A DNA stretch of 7,569 nt from Lachnospiraceae bacterium (lineage in GTDB: Bacteria; Bacillota; Clostridia; Lachnospirales; Lachnospiraceae), in contig JAFOIS010000171.1 in assembly GCA_017420605.1 (NCBI GenBank), positions 1 through 7,569 of the forward strand, written 5' to 3'. The stretch's first letter is position 1; every line of letters starts with the position of its first letter. A model generated the notes under the pieces. It was given only the letters and a program-made list of their open reading frames with translations. It was not told where the DNA came from and ran no database searches. The translations under genes and the position numbers were made by a program. This document shows positions 1 to 5,930 of the stretch, piece after piece.

Positions 1-368
1 CCCAGATCCTGTCGGACGAAATGCTGCCGGAAGCGGATCTTTCGTCAGTCGTGCTCACGATATCGTCAAAGACCGCCGGACGGGCGGAGTATCCGCAGAA
101 AGACCTTCTTTTTGACGGGGGAAGGATCCTTAATGAGACAAGGGAGTTCATCGAATTCCGGAAATATGACCTGATTGCGCTGGGCTGCGCGGGAACGCCG
201 CTTTTCCTTCCGGCGGACAGAAAATTCGAAGAGGACGAGATCCTCACGGTGGACGGCGGCGTCTTCGGGACGATGAATATCACAATAAAAGACCGCCGGG
301 ATCCGGCGGTCTGTATCCCCGGCTGGAAGCCGAGGGCATTCTTTATGGAAGAGGGGTACCTTCGGTAA
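1..368 (+). CDS. 3' end of an unrecognised protein gene (partial)
   Basis: This is an open frame that enters from the left edge (first full codon at base 3) and stops with TAA at 366-368. The methionine at 21 need not be the start, because the frame is open to the edge and no convincing ribosome binding site precedes it. About 121 residues are visible. They are soluble in character, with alternating hydrophobic strands and turns, no membrane segment, a Cys in an LGCAGTP stretch, and a TVDGGVFGTMNI stretch near the C-terminus that looks like a beta-rich fold. I do not recognise the family. The gene converges on hpf with one base between the stops. Its codon use differs from its neighbours: it contains two TCA serine codons (45-47 and 66-68), a codon absent from all other genes here. 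The last 90 bases also carry a minus-strand terminator-like hairpin. Confidence 0.7.
   Translation, partial: QILSDEMLPEADLSSVVLTISSKTAGRAEYPQKDLLFDGGRILNETREFIEFRKYDLIALGCAGTPLFLPADRKFEEDEILTVDGGVFGTMNITIKDRRDPAVCIPGWKPRAFFMEEGYLR
282..311 (-). terminator. Probable Rho-independent terminator of hpf, inside the convergent gene
   Basis: Bases 291-311 form a 9-bp perfect stem (GACCGCCGG pairing with CCGGCGGTC) closed by a 3-base loop. On the minus strand the stem is followed directly by TTTTATTGTG (290 down to 281), the usual layout of an intrinsic terminator. It lies 58 bases past the hpf stop codon. On the plus strand no T run follows the stem, so it should act in one direction only. The stem is also read as coding sequence (DRRDPAV) of the convergent gene. 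Confidence 0.72.
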
Positions 369-369
369 G

Positions 370-897
370 TCAGTTTTCCGGCTCGATCAGGCCGAAGCTG
401 CCGTCCTTTCTCTTATAGACGACGTTGACTTCGTCGGTCTCCGCGTTGTTGAATACGAAGAACGAATGCCCCAGAAGATCCATCTGGATGCAGGCGTCCT
501 CCGCGTACATCGGCTTGATGTCAAAGCGCTTCGTGCGCACGATCCGGATCGTGCCTTCTTCGTCGCTTTCCTCCTCGAGGAAGGCCCGCCCGAGGTCGCC
601 GGCGCTCTGATTGCGGCTGACGATCTTGCTCTTGTACTTGCGGATCTGCCTCTCCAGTACTTCTTCTGCGAGGTCGATGGATACATACATGTCGCTGCTG
701 ATCTGTTCGGAGCGGATGATACTGCCCTTGACGGGGATCGTCACCTCCACTTTCTGCCGCCCCTTTTCGAGACTGAGTGTGACAATGACTCTTGTGTCCG
801 GAGAGAAGTACTTATCCAGCTTGCCGAGCTTGTCTGTGACCGCGTCCCGCAGACTGTCGCTTACCTCCAGATTTTTGCCTGTGATCTTGAACTTCAT
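370..897 (-). CDS. hpf: Ribosome hibernation promoting factor, long form
   Basis: The 175-residue protein has the two-part layout of long HPF (YvyD type). The N-terminal S30AE/YfiA ribosome-binding domain covers about residues 1-100 (starts MKFKITGKNLEVSDSL, with basic residues in the helix around ERQIRKYKSK). An acidic linker (about 105-115) leads to the C-terminal dimerisation domain at about 117-175, with conserved stretches RTKRFDIKPM, LLGHSFFVF and the ending KDGSFGLIEPEN. Long HPF is known to bind the decoding centre of the 30S subunit and to pair two 70S ribosomes into inactive 100S dimers through its tail, protecting ribosomes in stationary phase. ATG at 895-897 is preceded by GAAAGGA (909-915) at 11 bases. 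A promoter at 934-962 and a terminator at 282-311 suggest a single-gene transcript. In many Firmicutes hpf sits just before secA; here it is on the opposite strand. Confidence 0.97.
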   Translation of the reverse strand: MKFKITGKNLEVSDSLRDAVTDKLGKLDKYFSPDTRVIVTLSLEKGRQKVEVTIPVKGSIIRSEQISSDMYVSIDLAEEVLERQIRKYKSKIVSRNQSAGDLGRAFLEEESDEEGTIRIVRTKRFDIKPMYAEDACIQMDLLGHSFFVFNNAETDEVNVVYKRKDGSFGLIEPEN

Positions 898-933
898 GAA
901 TTGTCACATCCTTTCTGGAATATTGTGTAATCA

Positions 934-962
934 ATTGTAACATGAACGGGGTCATTTTGCAA
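934..962 (-). promoter_or_regulatory. Promoter of hpf (sigma-A type, extended -10)
   Basis: On the minus strand, TTGCAA (962-957) is followed after 17 bases by TACAAT (939-934). TGT lies directly before the -10 box, giving the TGn of an extended -10. Transcription would begin near 927 and leave a leader of about 30 bases before the hpf ATG, containing its ribosome binding site. This is a pattern match only; no sigma-B-like boxes were seen, although HPF genes in some Firmicutes are under stress sigma factors. Confidence 0.6.
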
Positions 963-993
963 TAATAGACGCCGCAAACGGCCTTGATTTTTC

Positions 994-1022
994 TTGCTTT
1001 TATACATGCTTTCTTCTAAAAT
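994..1022 (+). promoter_or_regulatory. Promoter of the transaminase-hisA-secA cluster
   Basis: TTGCTT (994-999) is followed after 17 bases by TAAAAT (1017-1022), a five-of-six match to the -10 consensus. The predicted start of transcription is about 1029-1030, at the foot of the hairpin at 1031-1054. The promoter is back to back with that of hpf: their -35 boxes are 31 bases apart, so a regulator bound between them could affect both. No clear operator palindrome is seen. Confidence 0.55.
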
Positions 1023-1030
1023 GATATGCG

Positions 1031-1054
1031 GGAAAAGGGCGGGAGCCCATTTCC
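1031..1054 (+). other. Stem-loop at the predicted 5' end of the cluster mRNA
   Basis: GGAAA (1031-1035) pairs with TTTCC (1050-1054) and GGGC (1037-1040) pairs with GCCC (1045-1048). A single A-A mismatch separates the two stems and a GGGA tetraloop closes the structure. No T run follows, so it is not a convincing terminator. If transcription starts near 1029 as predicted, the structure caps the message. Known 5' hairpins of this kind protect mRNA from 5'-end-dependent decay; that role here is inference. Confidence 0.5.
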
Positions 1055-1084
1055 TATTGTGTTTGGAATCACGGGAGGCTGACC

Positions 1085-1933
1085 ATGAAAACACTTGGTT
1101 ATTACAACGGAAAATACGGCGAACTCGATGAAATGATGATCCCGATGAACGACCGTGTCTGCTGGTTCGGAGACGGCGTCTATGACGCGGGTCCTGCCAG
1201 GAATTACAAATACTTTGCGCTCGACGAGCACATCGACCGGTTCTTCAACAGCGCGTCCCTTCTGAAGATCGTGATGCCGGTCACGAAGGACGAACTGAAG
1301 GATATCCTCTATGAGATGGTCAAAAAGATGGATACGGGCGATCTGTTTACCTACTATCAGGTCACACGCGGCACCGGGATCCGGAACCACGCCTTTACGG
1401 ACGGCCCCGGAAATCTCTGGATCATGCTGAAGCCGGGCGGAATCCTGGACGGCACAAAGCCCATTTCCCTCATTTCCACGGAGGACACCCGTTTCTTCCA
1501 CTGCAATATCAAGACCCTGAATCTGATCCCCTCGGTCATGGCCGCGCAGAAAGCAGCGGAAGCCGGCGTCGACGAGACGGTCCTGTTCCGTCCGGGTGAA
1601 GGCGGCGGACGCGTCACGGAGTGCGCGCACAGCAACGTGCATATGCTCCGCAACGGCGTACTGCACACCGCGCCGACGGACAATCTCATCCTGCCGGGCA
1701 TCGGACGTGCGCACATGATCAAAAACGCGAAGAAGGTCGGCATCCCGGTCGTGGAGGCGCCGTATACCATGAACGAGCTGCGGAACGCGGACGAAGTCCT
1801 CAATTCCTCTTCGAGCCATCCGTGCCTGCATGCGAACGTCCTCGACGGCGCAGCCTGCGGCATGAAGGATCCGGAGACCTTCGAAAAGCTGCGCAAAGCC
1901 TGCTACGAAGAGATCATCGAAGCGACGGACTGA
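1085..1933 (+). CDS. dat: D-amino-acid transaminase (class IV, PLP-dependent)
   Basis: The 282-residue protein has fold type IV transaminase features. The PLP lysine is K143 in CNIKTLNLIPSVMA, the cofactor glutamate is E179 in RVTE, and the phosphate-binding arginine is R51 in EHIDR. Y33 (FGDGVYD) and the pair R100/H102 (TRGTGIRNH) match the substrate-carboxylate residues Tyr31, Arg98 and His100 of Bacillus D-amino-acid transaminase, which favours D-amino acids over the branched-chain enzymes. The family reaction is D-Ala + 2-oxoglutarate to pyruvate + D-Glu, feeding peptidoglycan synthesis in the cytoplasm. ATG at 1085 follows GGGAGG (1073-1078) by six bases. Length is normal for the family. 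The late phosphate loop reads NSSSSHPCLHANVLDG, differing from the TSTTSE type of Bacillus. It is the first gene of the cluster and ends one base before hisA. ADC lyase (PabC) or a BCAT-like enzyme is a less likely reading. Confidence 0.87.
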   Translation: MKTLGYYNGKYGELDEMMIPMNDRVCWFGDGVYDAGPARNYKYFALDEHIDRFFNSASLLKIVMPVTKDELKDILYEMVKKMDTGDLFTYYQVTRGTGIRNHAFTDGPGNLWIMLKPGGILDGTKPISLISTEDTRFFHCNIKTLNLIPSVMAAQKAAEAGVDETVLFRPGEGGGRVTECAHSNVHMLRNGVLHTAPTDNLILPGIGRAHMIKNAKKVGIPVVEAPYTMNELRNADEVLNSSSSHPCLHANVLDGAACGMKDPETFEKLRKACYEEIIEATD

Positions 1934-1934
1934 T

Positions 1935-2711
1935 ATGAGACTGCGTCCCTGTATCGATATCCACAACGGCCGCGTCAAGCAGATCGTCGGCAGTACGCTG
2001 CGCGACGAGGGCGACAGCGCGGACGAAAACTATACGGCGCCGTATGACGCGGCCTATTTTGCGGCGCGTTTCCGTGACGACGGCCTGACGGGCGGTCACG
2101 TGATCATGCTGAACGCCAAGGATTCGCCGTATTATCCGGAAACGAAAGCCCAGGCGCTTCTTGCGCTGCGCACCTTCCCGGGAGGACTGATGGCGGGCGG
2201 CGGGATCACGCCGGCAAACGCGGCGGAGTTCCTCGACGCCGGCGCAAGCCACGTGATCGTCACGTCCTATATCTTCCAGAACGGGAAATTTTCCTATGAC
2301 AGGCTCCAGAACATGGTCGCCGCCGTAGGACGGGAGAGGCTGGTCCTTGATTTGAGCTGCAAGAAGGTCAGCGGCGGATACCATATCGTGACCGACCGCT
2401 GGCAGAACGTCTCCTCCGCCCAGGTGACGCCGTTCCTTCTCGACATGCTGTCGGGGTGCTGCGCCGAGTTCCTCATCCACGGCGTGGACGCCGAAGGAAA
2501 GAGCGCCGGCGTGGATAAGGACCTGGTACAGCTTCTCACCTGTTCGCAGCGCATCCCGATCACCTATGCCGGCGGCATCGGTTCCTTTTCCGACCTGGAT
2601 AAGTTTTACAGGTATACGGAGGGCAAACTGGACGTCACGATCGGCTCCGCGCTCGACCTTTACGGCGGCCCGCTTCCATACGCGCAGCTTCTGCGCTTTT
2701 TTCCCGGCTGA
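1935..2711 (+). CDS. hisA: ProFAR isomerase, eukaryotic (HIS6-like) type
   Basis: The 258-residue beta/alpha barrel converts ProFAR to PRFAR, the fourth step of histidine synthesis. It matches the yeast HIS6 type more than the usual bacterial His[16 protein letters not shown] at residues 5-19, HVIVTSYIF at 106-114, VLDLSCKK at 137-144, [11 protein letters not shown] at 178-188 and GSALDLYGG at 237-245 all have close counterparts in yeast HIS6. Likely catalytic aspartates are D8 and D139. The two phosphate-binding loops are AGGGI (87-91) and YAGGI (211-215). ATG at 1935 sits one base after the TGA of the transaminase gene (TGATATG), with only a weak ribosome binding site, so translational coupling is likely. 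No other histidine gene is present in the window, so the pathway genes must lie elsewhere. Related proteins are known in Lachnospiraceae, so this is family-typical rather than a recent transfer from eukaryotes. Confidence 0.92.
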   Translation: MRLRPCIDIHNGRVKQIVGSTLRDEGDSADENYTAPYDAAYFAARFRDDGLTGGHVIMLNAKDSPYYPETKAQALLALRTFPGGLMAGGGITPANAAEFLDAGASHVIVTSYIFQNGKFSYDRLQNMVAAVGRERLVLDLSCKKVSGGYHIVTDRWQNVSSAQVTPFLLDMLSGCCAEFLIHGVDAEGKSAGVDKDLVQLLTCSQRIPITYAGGIGSFSDLDKFYRYTEGKLDVTIGSALDLYGGPLPYAQLLRFFPG

Positions 2712-2732
2712 GGGCAGGCCGGAATATTTCCG
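2704..2732 (+). other. Two overlapping hairpins before the secA ribosome binding site
   Basis: Hairpin A pairs CCGGC (2704-2708) with GCCGG (2718-2722) around a 9-base loop that holds most of the hisA stop codon (TGA 2709-2711). Hairpin B pairs CGGAA (2720-2724) with TTCCG (2728-2732) around TAT. They share bases 2720-2722 and cannot form together. The secA ribosome binding site AAGGAG (2734-2739) starts two bases after hairpin B. The stems are only 5 bp each and no T run follows either, so neither is a terminator. A role in tuning secA translation is conceivable but unproven. Confidence 0.3.
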
Positions 2733-2746
2733 CAAGGAGTACAGTA

Positions 2747-5314
2747 ATGAGTGTATTTGAAAAGATATTCGGAACGCACAGCGACCACGAGATCCGGCAC
2801 ATTATGCCGCTCGTTCGAAAGATCGAGTCGCTCCGGGAGAGCATGCAGGCTCTGTCCGACGCGGAACTTCGGGCAAAGACGGCGGAATACAAAGAACGTC
2901 TTGCCGCAGGGGAGACGCTCGACGATCTTTTGCCGGAGGCATACGCGACCGTCCGGGAGGCCGCGAAGCGGACGCTCGGCATGGAGCACTTCGAGGTACA
3001 GCTCATCGGCGGCATCATCCTGCATCAGGGACGTATCGCCGAGATGCGCACCGGTGAAGGCAAAACGCTGGTGGCAACGCTTCCCGCGTATCTTAACGCC
3101 CTGGAGGGAAAAGGCGTTCACGTCGTGACCGTCAACGATTACCTTGCTTCCCGCGACGCCGAATGGATGGGACAGGTCCATGAATTCCTCGGCCTTACCG
3201 TGGGATGCGTCCTCCAGTCCATGGAACCCGACCAGCGCCGGGAAATGTATAATCGCGATATTACCTATATTACGAACAACGAGCTCGGTTTCGACTATCT
3301 CCGCGACAACATGGTGATCTATAAGGAACAGCTCGTGCAGCGCGGTCTCCATTACGCGATCATCGACGAAGTCGACTCGGTCCTCATCGACGAGGCGAGA
3401 ACGCCGCTCATCATTTCCGGACAGAGCGGGAAATCCACGAAGATCTATGAAGTCTGCGACGTCCTTGCCCGGCAGCTCCGGCGCGGCCAGGCAAGCGGCG
3501 AAGTGACCAAGATGAGCGCCATCATGGGCGAGGAGATCACCGAGACCGGCGATTTCATCGTCAACGAAAAGGATAAGCTCGTAACGCTCACCGAACAGGG
3601 CGTGCACAAGGTCGAGCAGTTCTTCCATATCGAGAACCTTTCCGACGCGGAGAACCTGGAGATCCAGCACAATATCAACCTTGCGCTCCGGGCGCATAAC
3701 CTGATGTTCCGTGACCAGGATTACGTCGTACAGAACGACCAGGTGCTGATCGTCGACGATTTCACCGGCCGCATCATGCCGGGCCGCCGCTATTCGGACG
3801 GCCTGCACCAGGCGATCGAAGCAAAGGAGCACGTCAACGTCAAGCAGGAGAGCAAGACGCTCGCCACGATCACCTTCCAGAACTTCTTCAACAAGTTCGA
3901 GAAGAAGGCCGGCATGACCGGTACGGCGCTGACGGAAGAAGAGGAATTCCGGGATATCTACGGCATGGACGTCATCACGATCCCGACCAACGTCCCGGTC
4001 GCGAGAAAGGATCTTGACGACGCGGTCTTCAAGACGAAGAAAGAGAAATACATGGCCGTGGTCGAGGCCGTCAGGGAGGCGCACGCGAAGCAGCAGCCGG
4101 TCCTCGTCGGCACGATCACGATCGAAGTTTCCGAGCTTGTCAGCCGCCTGCTCTCGAGAGCGGGGATCCCGCATAACGTCCTCAACGCGAAGTTCCATGA
4201 ACGCGAGGCCGAGATCGTGGCGCAGGCCGGACAGGCCGGCGCGGTCACGATCGCGACGAACATGGCCGGCCGTGGTACCGATATCAAGCTTGACGACGTT
4301 GCCCGCGCCGCCGGCGGCCTGAAGATCGTCGGCACAGAGCGGCACGAGGCAAGGCGTATCGACAACCAGCTGCGCGGCCGTTCCGGACGTCAGGGCGACC
4401 CCGGGGAATCCAAATTCTATATTTCGTTGGAAGACGACCTCATGCGGCTGTTCGGCTCGGAGCGCCTTATCAGCATGTTTGAGACGCTGAAGGTGCCGGA
4501 GGGCGAGCAGATCGAGCACAAGATGCTTTCCTCGGTGATCGAGAGGGCACAGAAGAAGATCGAGAGCAACAACTTCGGCATCCGCAAGAACCTCCTCGAA
4601 TACGACCGCGTCAACAACGAACAGCGCGAGATCATTTACGAAGAGAGACGGCGCGTCCTGGACGGCGAGAACCTCAGGGATCAGATGTTCCGCATGATGG
4701 CCGAGGTCGTGGACCGCAAGGTCGATATGTGCCTCAACGATGATACGGACGCCTCGGAATGGGATCTTGACGAACTGAACCAGTCGCTTCTGCCGATCAT
4801 TCCGCTTGCGCCGGTCACGGCCGAACGGATCGAAGGGCTCCGGCAGAAGGAGGTCAAGCAGCTTCTCAAGGAAGAAGCCGCAAAGCTTTACGAAGCCAAG
4901 GAGGCGGAGTTCGGGGACGACGACAAGATGCGCGAGCTTGAGCGCGTCGTACTGCTCCGTGTCGTGGACCAGCGCTGGATGAACCATATCGACGATATGG
5001 AACAGCTCCGGCAGGGCATCGGCCTCATGGCCTATGCACAGCACGACCCGAAGGTGGAATACCGGATCGTCGGCTTCCAGATGTTCGAGGAAATGTCCCA
5101 GATGATCCAGGAGGAGACACTCCGGCTCATCTATCACGTCCGTGTGGAGCAGAAGGTGGAACGGCAGGAGGTCGCGAAGCCGATGCATACCAACAAGGAC
5201 GACAGCGTTGCCCAGAAACCGGTCGTCCGGAAGGACAGGAAGGTCTATCCGAACGATCCGTGTCCGTGCGGGAGCGGAAAGAAGTACAAGAACTGCTGCG
5301 GCAGAAAAGGATAA
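2747..5314 (+). CDS. secA: Preprotein translocase ATPase SecA
   Basis: The 855-residue motor drives unfolded preproteins through SecYEG using ATP, working at the inner face of the membrane. Walker A is RTGEGKT (101-107). Walker B and the following SecA signature are [15 protein letters not shown] (205-219). The preprotein cross-linking domain follows the first part of the nucleotide-binding fold (about 220-370). The second nucleotide fold includes [10 protein letters not shown] (454-463), [12 protein letters not shown] (504-515) and the arginine-finger region [11 protein letters not shown] (541-551). The helical scaffold and wing domains fill about 570-800. A mixed-charge linker leads to a zinc-binding tail with C839, C841, C850 and C851, which in the family binds SecB or ribosomes. 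ATG at 2747 follows AAGGAG (2734-2739) by seven bases. All motifs are intact and length is normal, so this is the main housekeeping SecA rather than an accessory SecA2. The common Firmicutes neighbour prfB does not follow it. Confidence 0.99.
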   Translation: MSVFEKIFGTHSDHEIRHIMPLVRKIESLRESMQALSDAELRAKTAEYKERLAAGETLDDLLPEAYATVREAAKRTLGMEHFEVQLIGGIILHQGRIAEMRTGEGKTLVATLPAYLNALEGKGVHVVTVNDYLASRDAEWMGQVHEFLGLTVGCVLQSMEPDQRREMYNRDITYITNNELGFDYLRDNMVIYKEQLVQRGLHYAIIDEVDSVLIDEARTPLIISGQSGKSTKIYEVCDVLARQLRRGQASGEVTKMSAIMGEEITETGDFIVNEKDKLVTLTEQGVHKVEQFFHIENLSDAENLEIQHNINLALRAHNLMFRDQDYVVQNDQVLIVDDFTGRIMPGRRYSDGLHQAIEAKEHVNVKQESKTLATITFQNFFNKFEKKAGMTGTALTEEEEFRDIYGMDVITIPTNVPVARKDLDDAVFKTKKEKYMAVVEAVREAHAKQQPVLVGTITIEVSELVSRLLSRAGIPHNVLNAKFHEREAEIVAQAGQAGAVTIATNMAGRGTDIKLDDVARAAGGLKIVGTERHEARRIDNQLRGRSGRQGDPGESKFYISLEDDLMRLFGSERLISMFETLKVPEGEQIEHKMLSSVIERAQKKIESNNFGIRKNLLEYDRVNNEQREIIYEERRRVLDGENLRDQMFRMMAEVVDRKVDMCLNDDTDASEWDLDELNQSLLPIIPLAPVTAERIEGLRQKEVKQLLKEEAAKLYEAKEAEFGDDDKMRELERVVLLRVVDQRWMNHIDDMEQLRQGIGLMAYAQHDPKVEYRIVGFQMFEEMSQMIQEETLRLIYHVRVEQKVERQEVAKPMHTNKDDSVAQKPVVRKDRKVYPNDPCPCGSGKKYKNCCGRKG

Positions 5315-5326
5315 AGCGGGGAGAAG

Positions 5327-5348
5327 GGCGGAAGTGGGGGCTTCCGCC
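5327..5348 (+). other. Stem-loop between secA and the flavodoxin gene
   Basis: GGCGGAAG (5327-5334) pairs perfectly with CTTCCGCC (5341-5348) around a TGGGGG loop. It starts 12 bases after the secA stop and ends just before the ribosome binding site of the next gene. No T run follows on either strand, so it is not a standard intrinsic terminator. It may protect the 3' end of secA RNA after cleavage, or tune expression of the downstream gene; both ideas are inference. Confidence 0.5.
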
Positions 5349-5363
5349 GGATAAGGGGAGAAA

Positions 5364-5864
5364 ATGAGGGTACTGATCGTTTATGCAGGCCGGACGGGGA
5401 CCTGCGCGAAGGCTGCGCGCCTTCTGCAGGAAGCATTCGGGAGCGGGGCGTCGCTTAGGGATCTCCGGACGGAAAAGGCTTTTCCGGAACGGTATGACGC
5501 GGTCGTCGCGGGGAGCGCGGTCCGCAGCGGGCAGATCGAACCGGCCGTACGCAGCTGGCTCATGAAAAATGAAAAAGCGCTCCGGGGAAAGAAATGCGGG
5601 ATCTTCATCTGCAATGCTTTTATGGAAGAAAGCGCGTCGATCCTGCGGAACAACTTCCCGAAGGCGTTTCTCGAGGAGTGCGTCGCGGTCGAGTCGTTCG
5701 GCGGCGAGATCCACATGGAGGAACTCGGTTTCTCCGACCGGATGAAGCTTATGAGCCAGATGAAGAGAAGACGCCGGATCGCCGGGGACAGCTCGCTGAT
5801 CCCCTGTCTTCTTCCCGACACGATCCGGGATTTTGCCGCGCAGATGCAGGCGGAAGAAGACTGA
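5364..5864 (+). CDS. HemG-like flavodoxin-domain protein
   Basis: The 166-residue protein looks like a single flavodoxin domain of the HemG/Flavodoxin_5 group. The first strand MRVLIVYAG runs into the FMN-phosphate loop GRTGTCAKAA (9-18). The second flavin-contact region is AVVAGSAVRSGQIEPAVRSWL (46-66), resembling the GxxxRxGxxxP segment of HemG. GIFICNAF (79-86) gives the next strand, and ESFGGEIHMEELGFSDRMK (110-128) matches the later HemG-type GG...DR segment. HemG of enterobacteria oxidises protoporphyrinogen IX; many gut Clostridia carry such proteins without a heme pathway, so a general FMN redox role is the safer call. It has no signal peptide or membrane helix. ATG at 5364 follows AAGGGGAG (5353-5360) at short spacing. 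It is the last gene of the cluster, 49 bases after secA, and ends just before the bidirectional terminator. Confidence 0.8.
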   Translation: MRVLIVYAGRTGTCAKAARLLQEAFGSGASLRDLRTEKAFPERYDAVVAGSAVRSGQIEPAVRSWLMKNEKALRGKKCGIFICNAFMEESASILRNNFPKAFLEECVAVESFGGEIHMEELGFSDRMKLMSQMKRRRRIAGDSSLIPCLLPDTIRDFAAQMQAEED

Positions 5865-5877
5865 ACACAGAAAGAAA

Positions 5878-5906
5878 AAAACGGGGGCGCATAGCGTCCC
5901 CGTTTT
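5878..5906. terminator. Bidirectional Rho-independent terminator
   Basis: A near-perfect inverted repeat pairs AAAACGGGG (5878-5886) with CCCCGTTTT (5898-5906). Inside, a G-T wobble and three more pairs (CGC with GCG) close on an ATA loop. Plus-strand reading gives a hairpin then TTTTACT, ending the transaminase-hisA-secA-flavodoxin message 13 bases past its last stop. Minus-strand reading gives the same hairpin followed by a longer T run and CTTTCT, ending the S1-protein message. The minus-strand version has the stronger T tract. Confidence 0.9.
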
Positions 5907-5930
5907 ACTGTGCCTTGCGGCGGAATGACA

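Noticed and set aside
466..930. 154-codon plus-strand frame opposite hpf
   Set aside because: Register shadow of hpf, whose protein matches long HPF along its whole length.
898..1084. Riboswitch or T-box in the divergent gap
   Set aside because: Only 187 bases shared by two promoters, and the plus-strand leader is about 55 bases with one small hairpin; too short for these elements and no terminator/antiterminator pair is seen.
1016..2735. Two long minus-strand frames opposite the transaminase and hisA genes (1016-1978 and 1914-2735)
   Set aside because: Both are register shadows of well-supported plus-strand genes.
2701..2746. secM-like arrest peptide gene before secA
   Set aside because: The gap between hisA and secA is 35 bases, too short for such a gene, and the end of hisA shows normal HisA sequence rather than an arrest motif.
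2660..5188. 842-codon open frame on the minus strand opposite secA
   Set aside because: It is in exact codon register with secA and is explained by the lack of TTA, CTA and TCA codons there. Its translation is low-complexity (D, L, H, V rich) with no recognisable domain, while the plus strand encodes an intact SecA.
5327..5348. Intrinsic terminator after secA
   Set aside because: The stem is strong but no T run follows on either strand, and the next gene is close behind with no promoter of its own seen.
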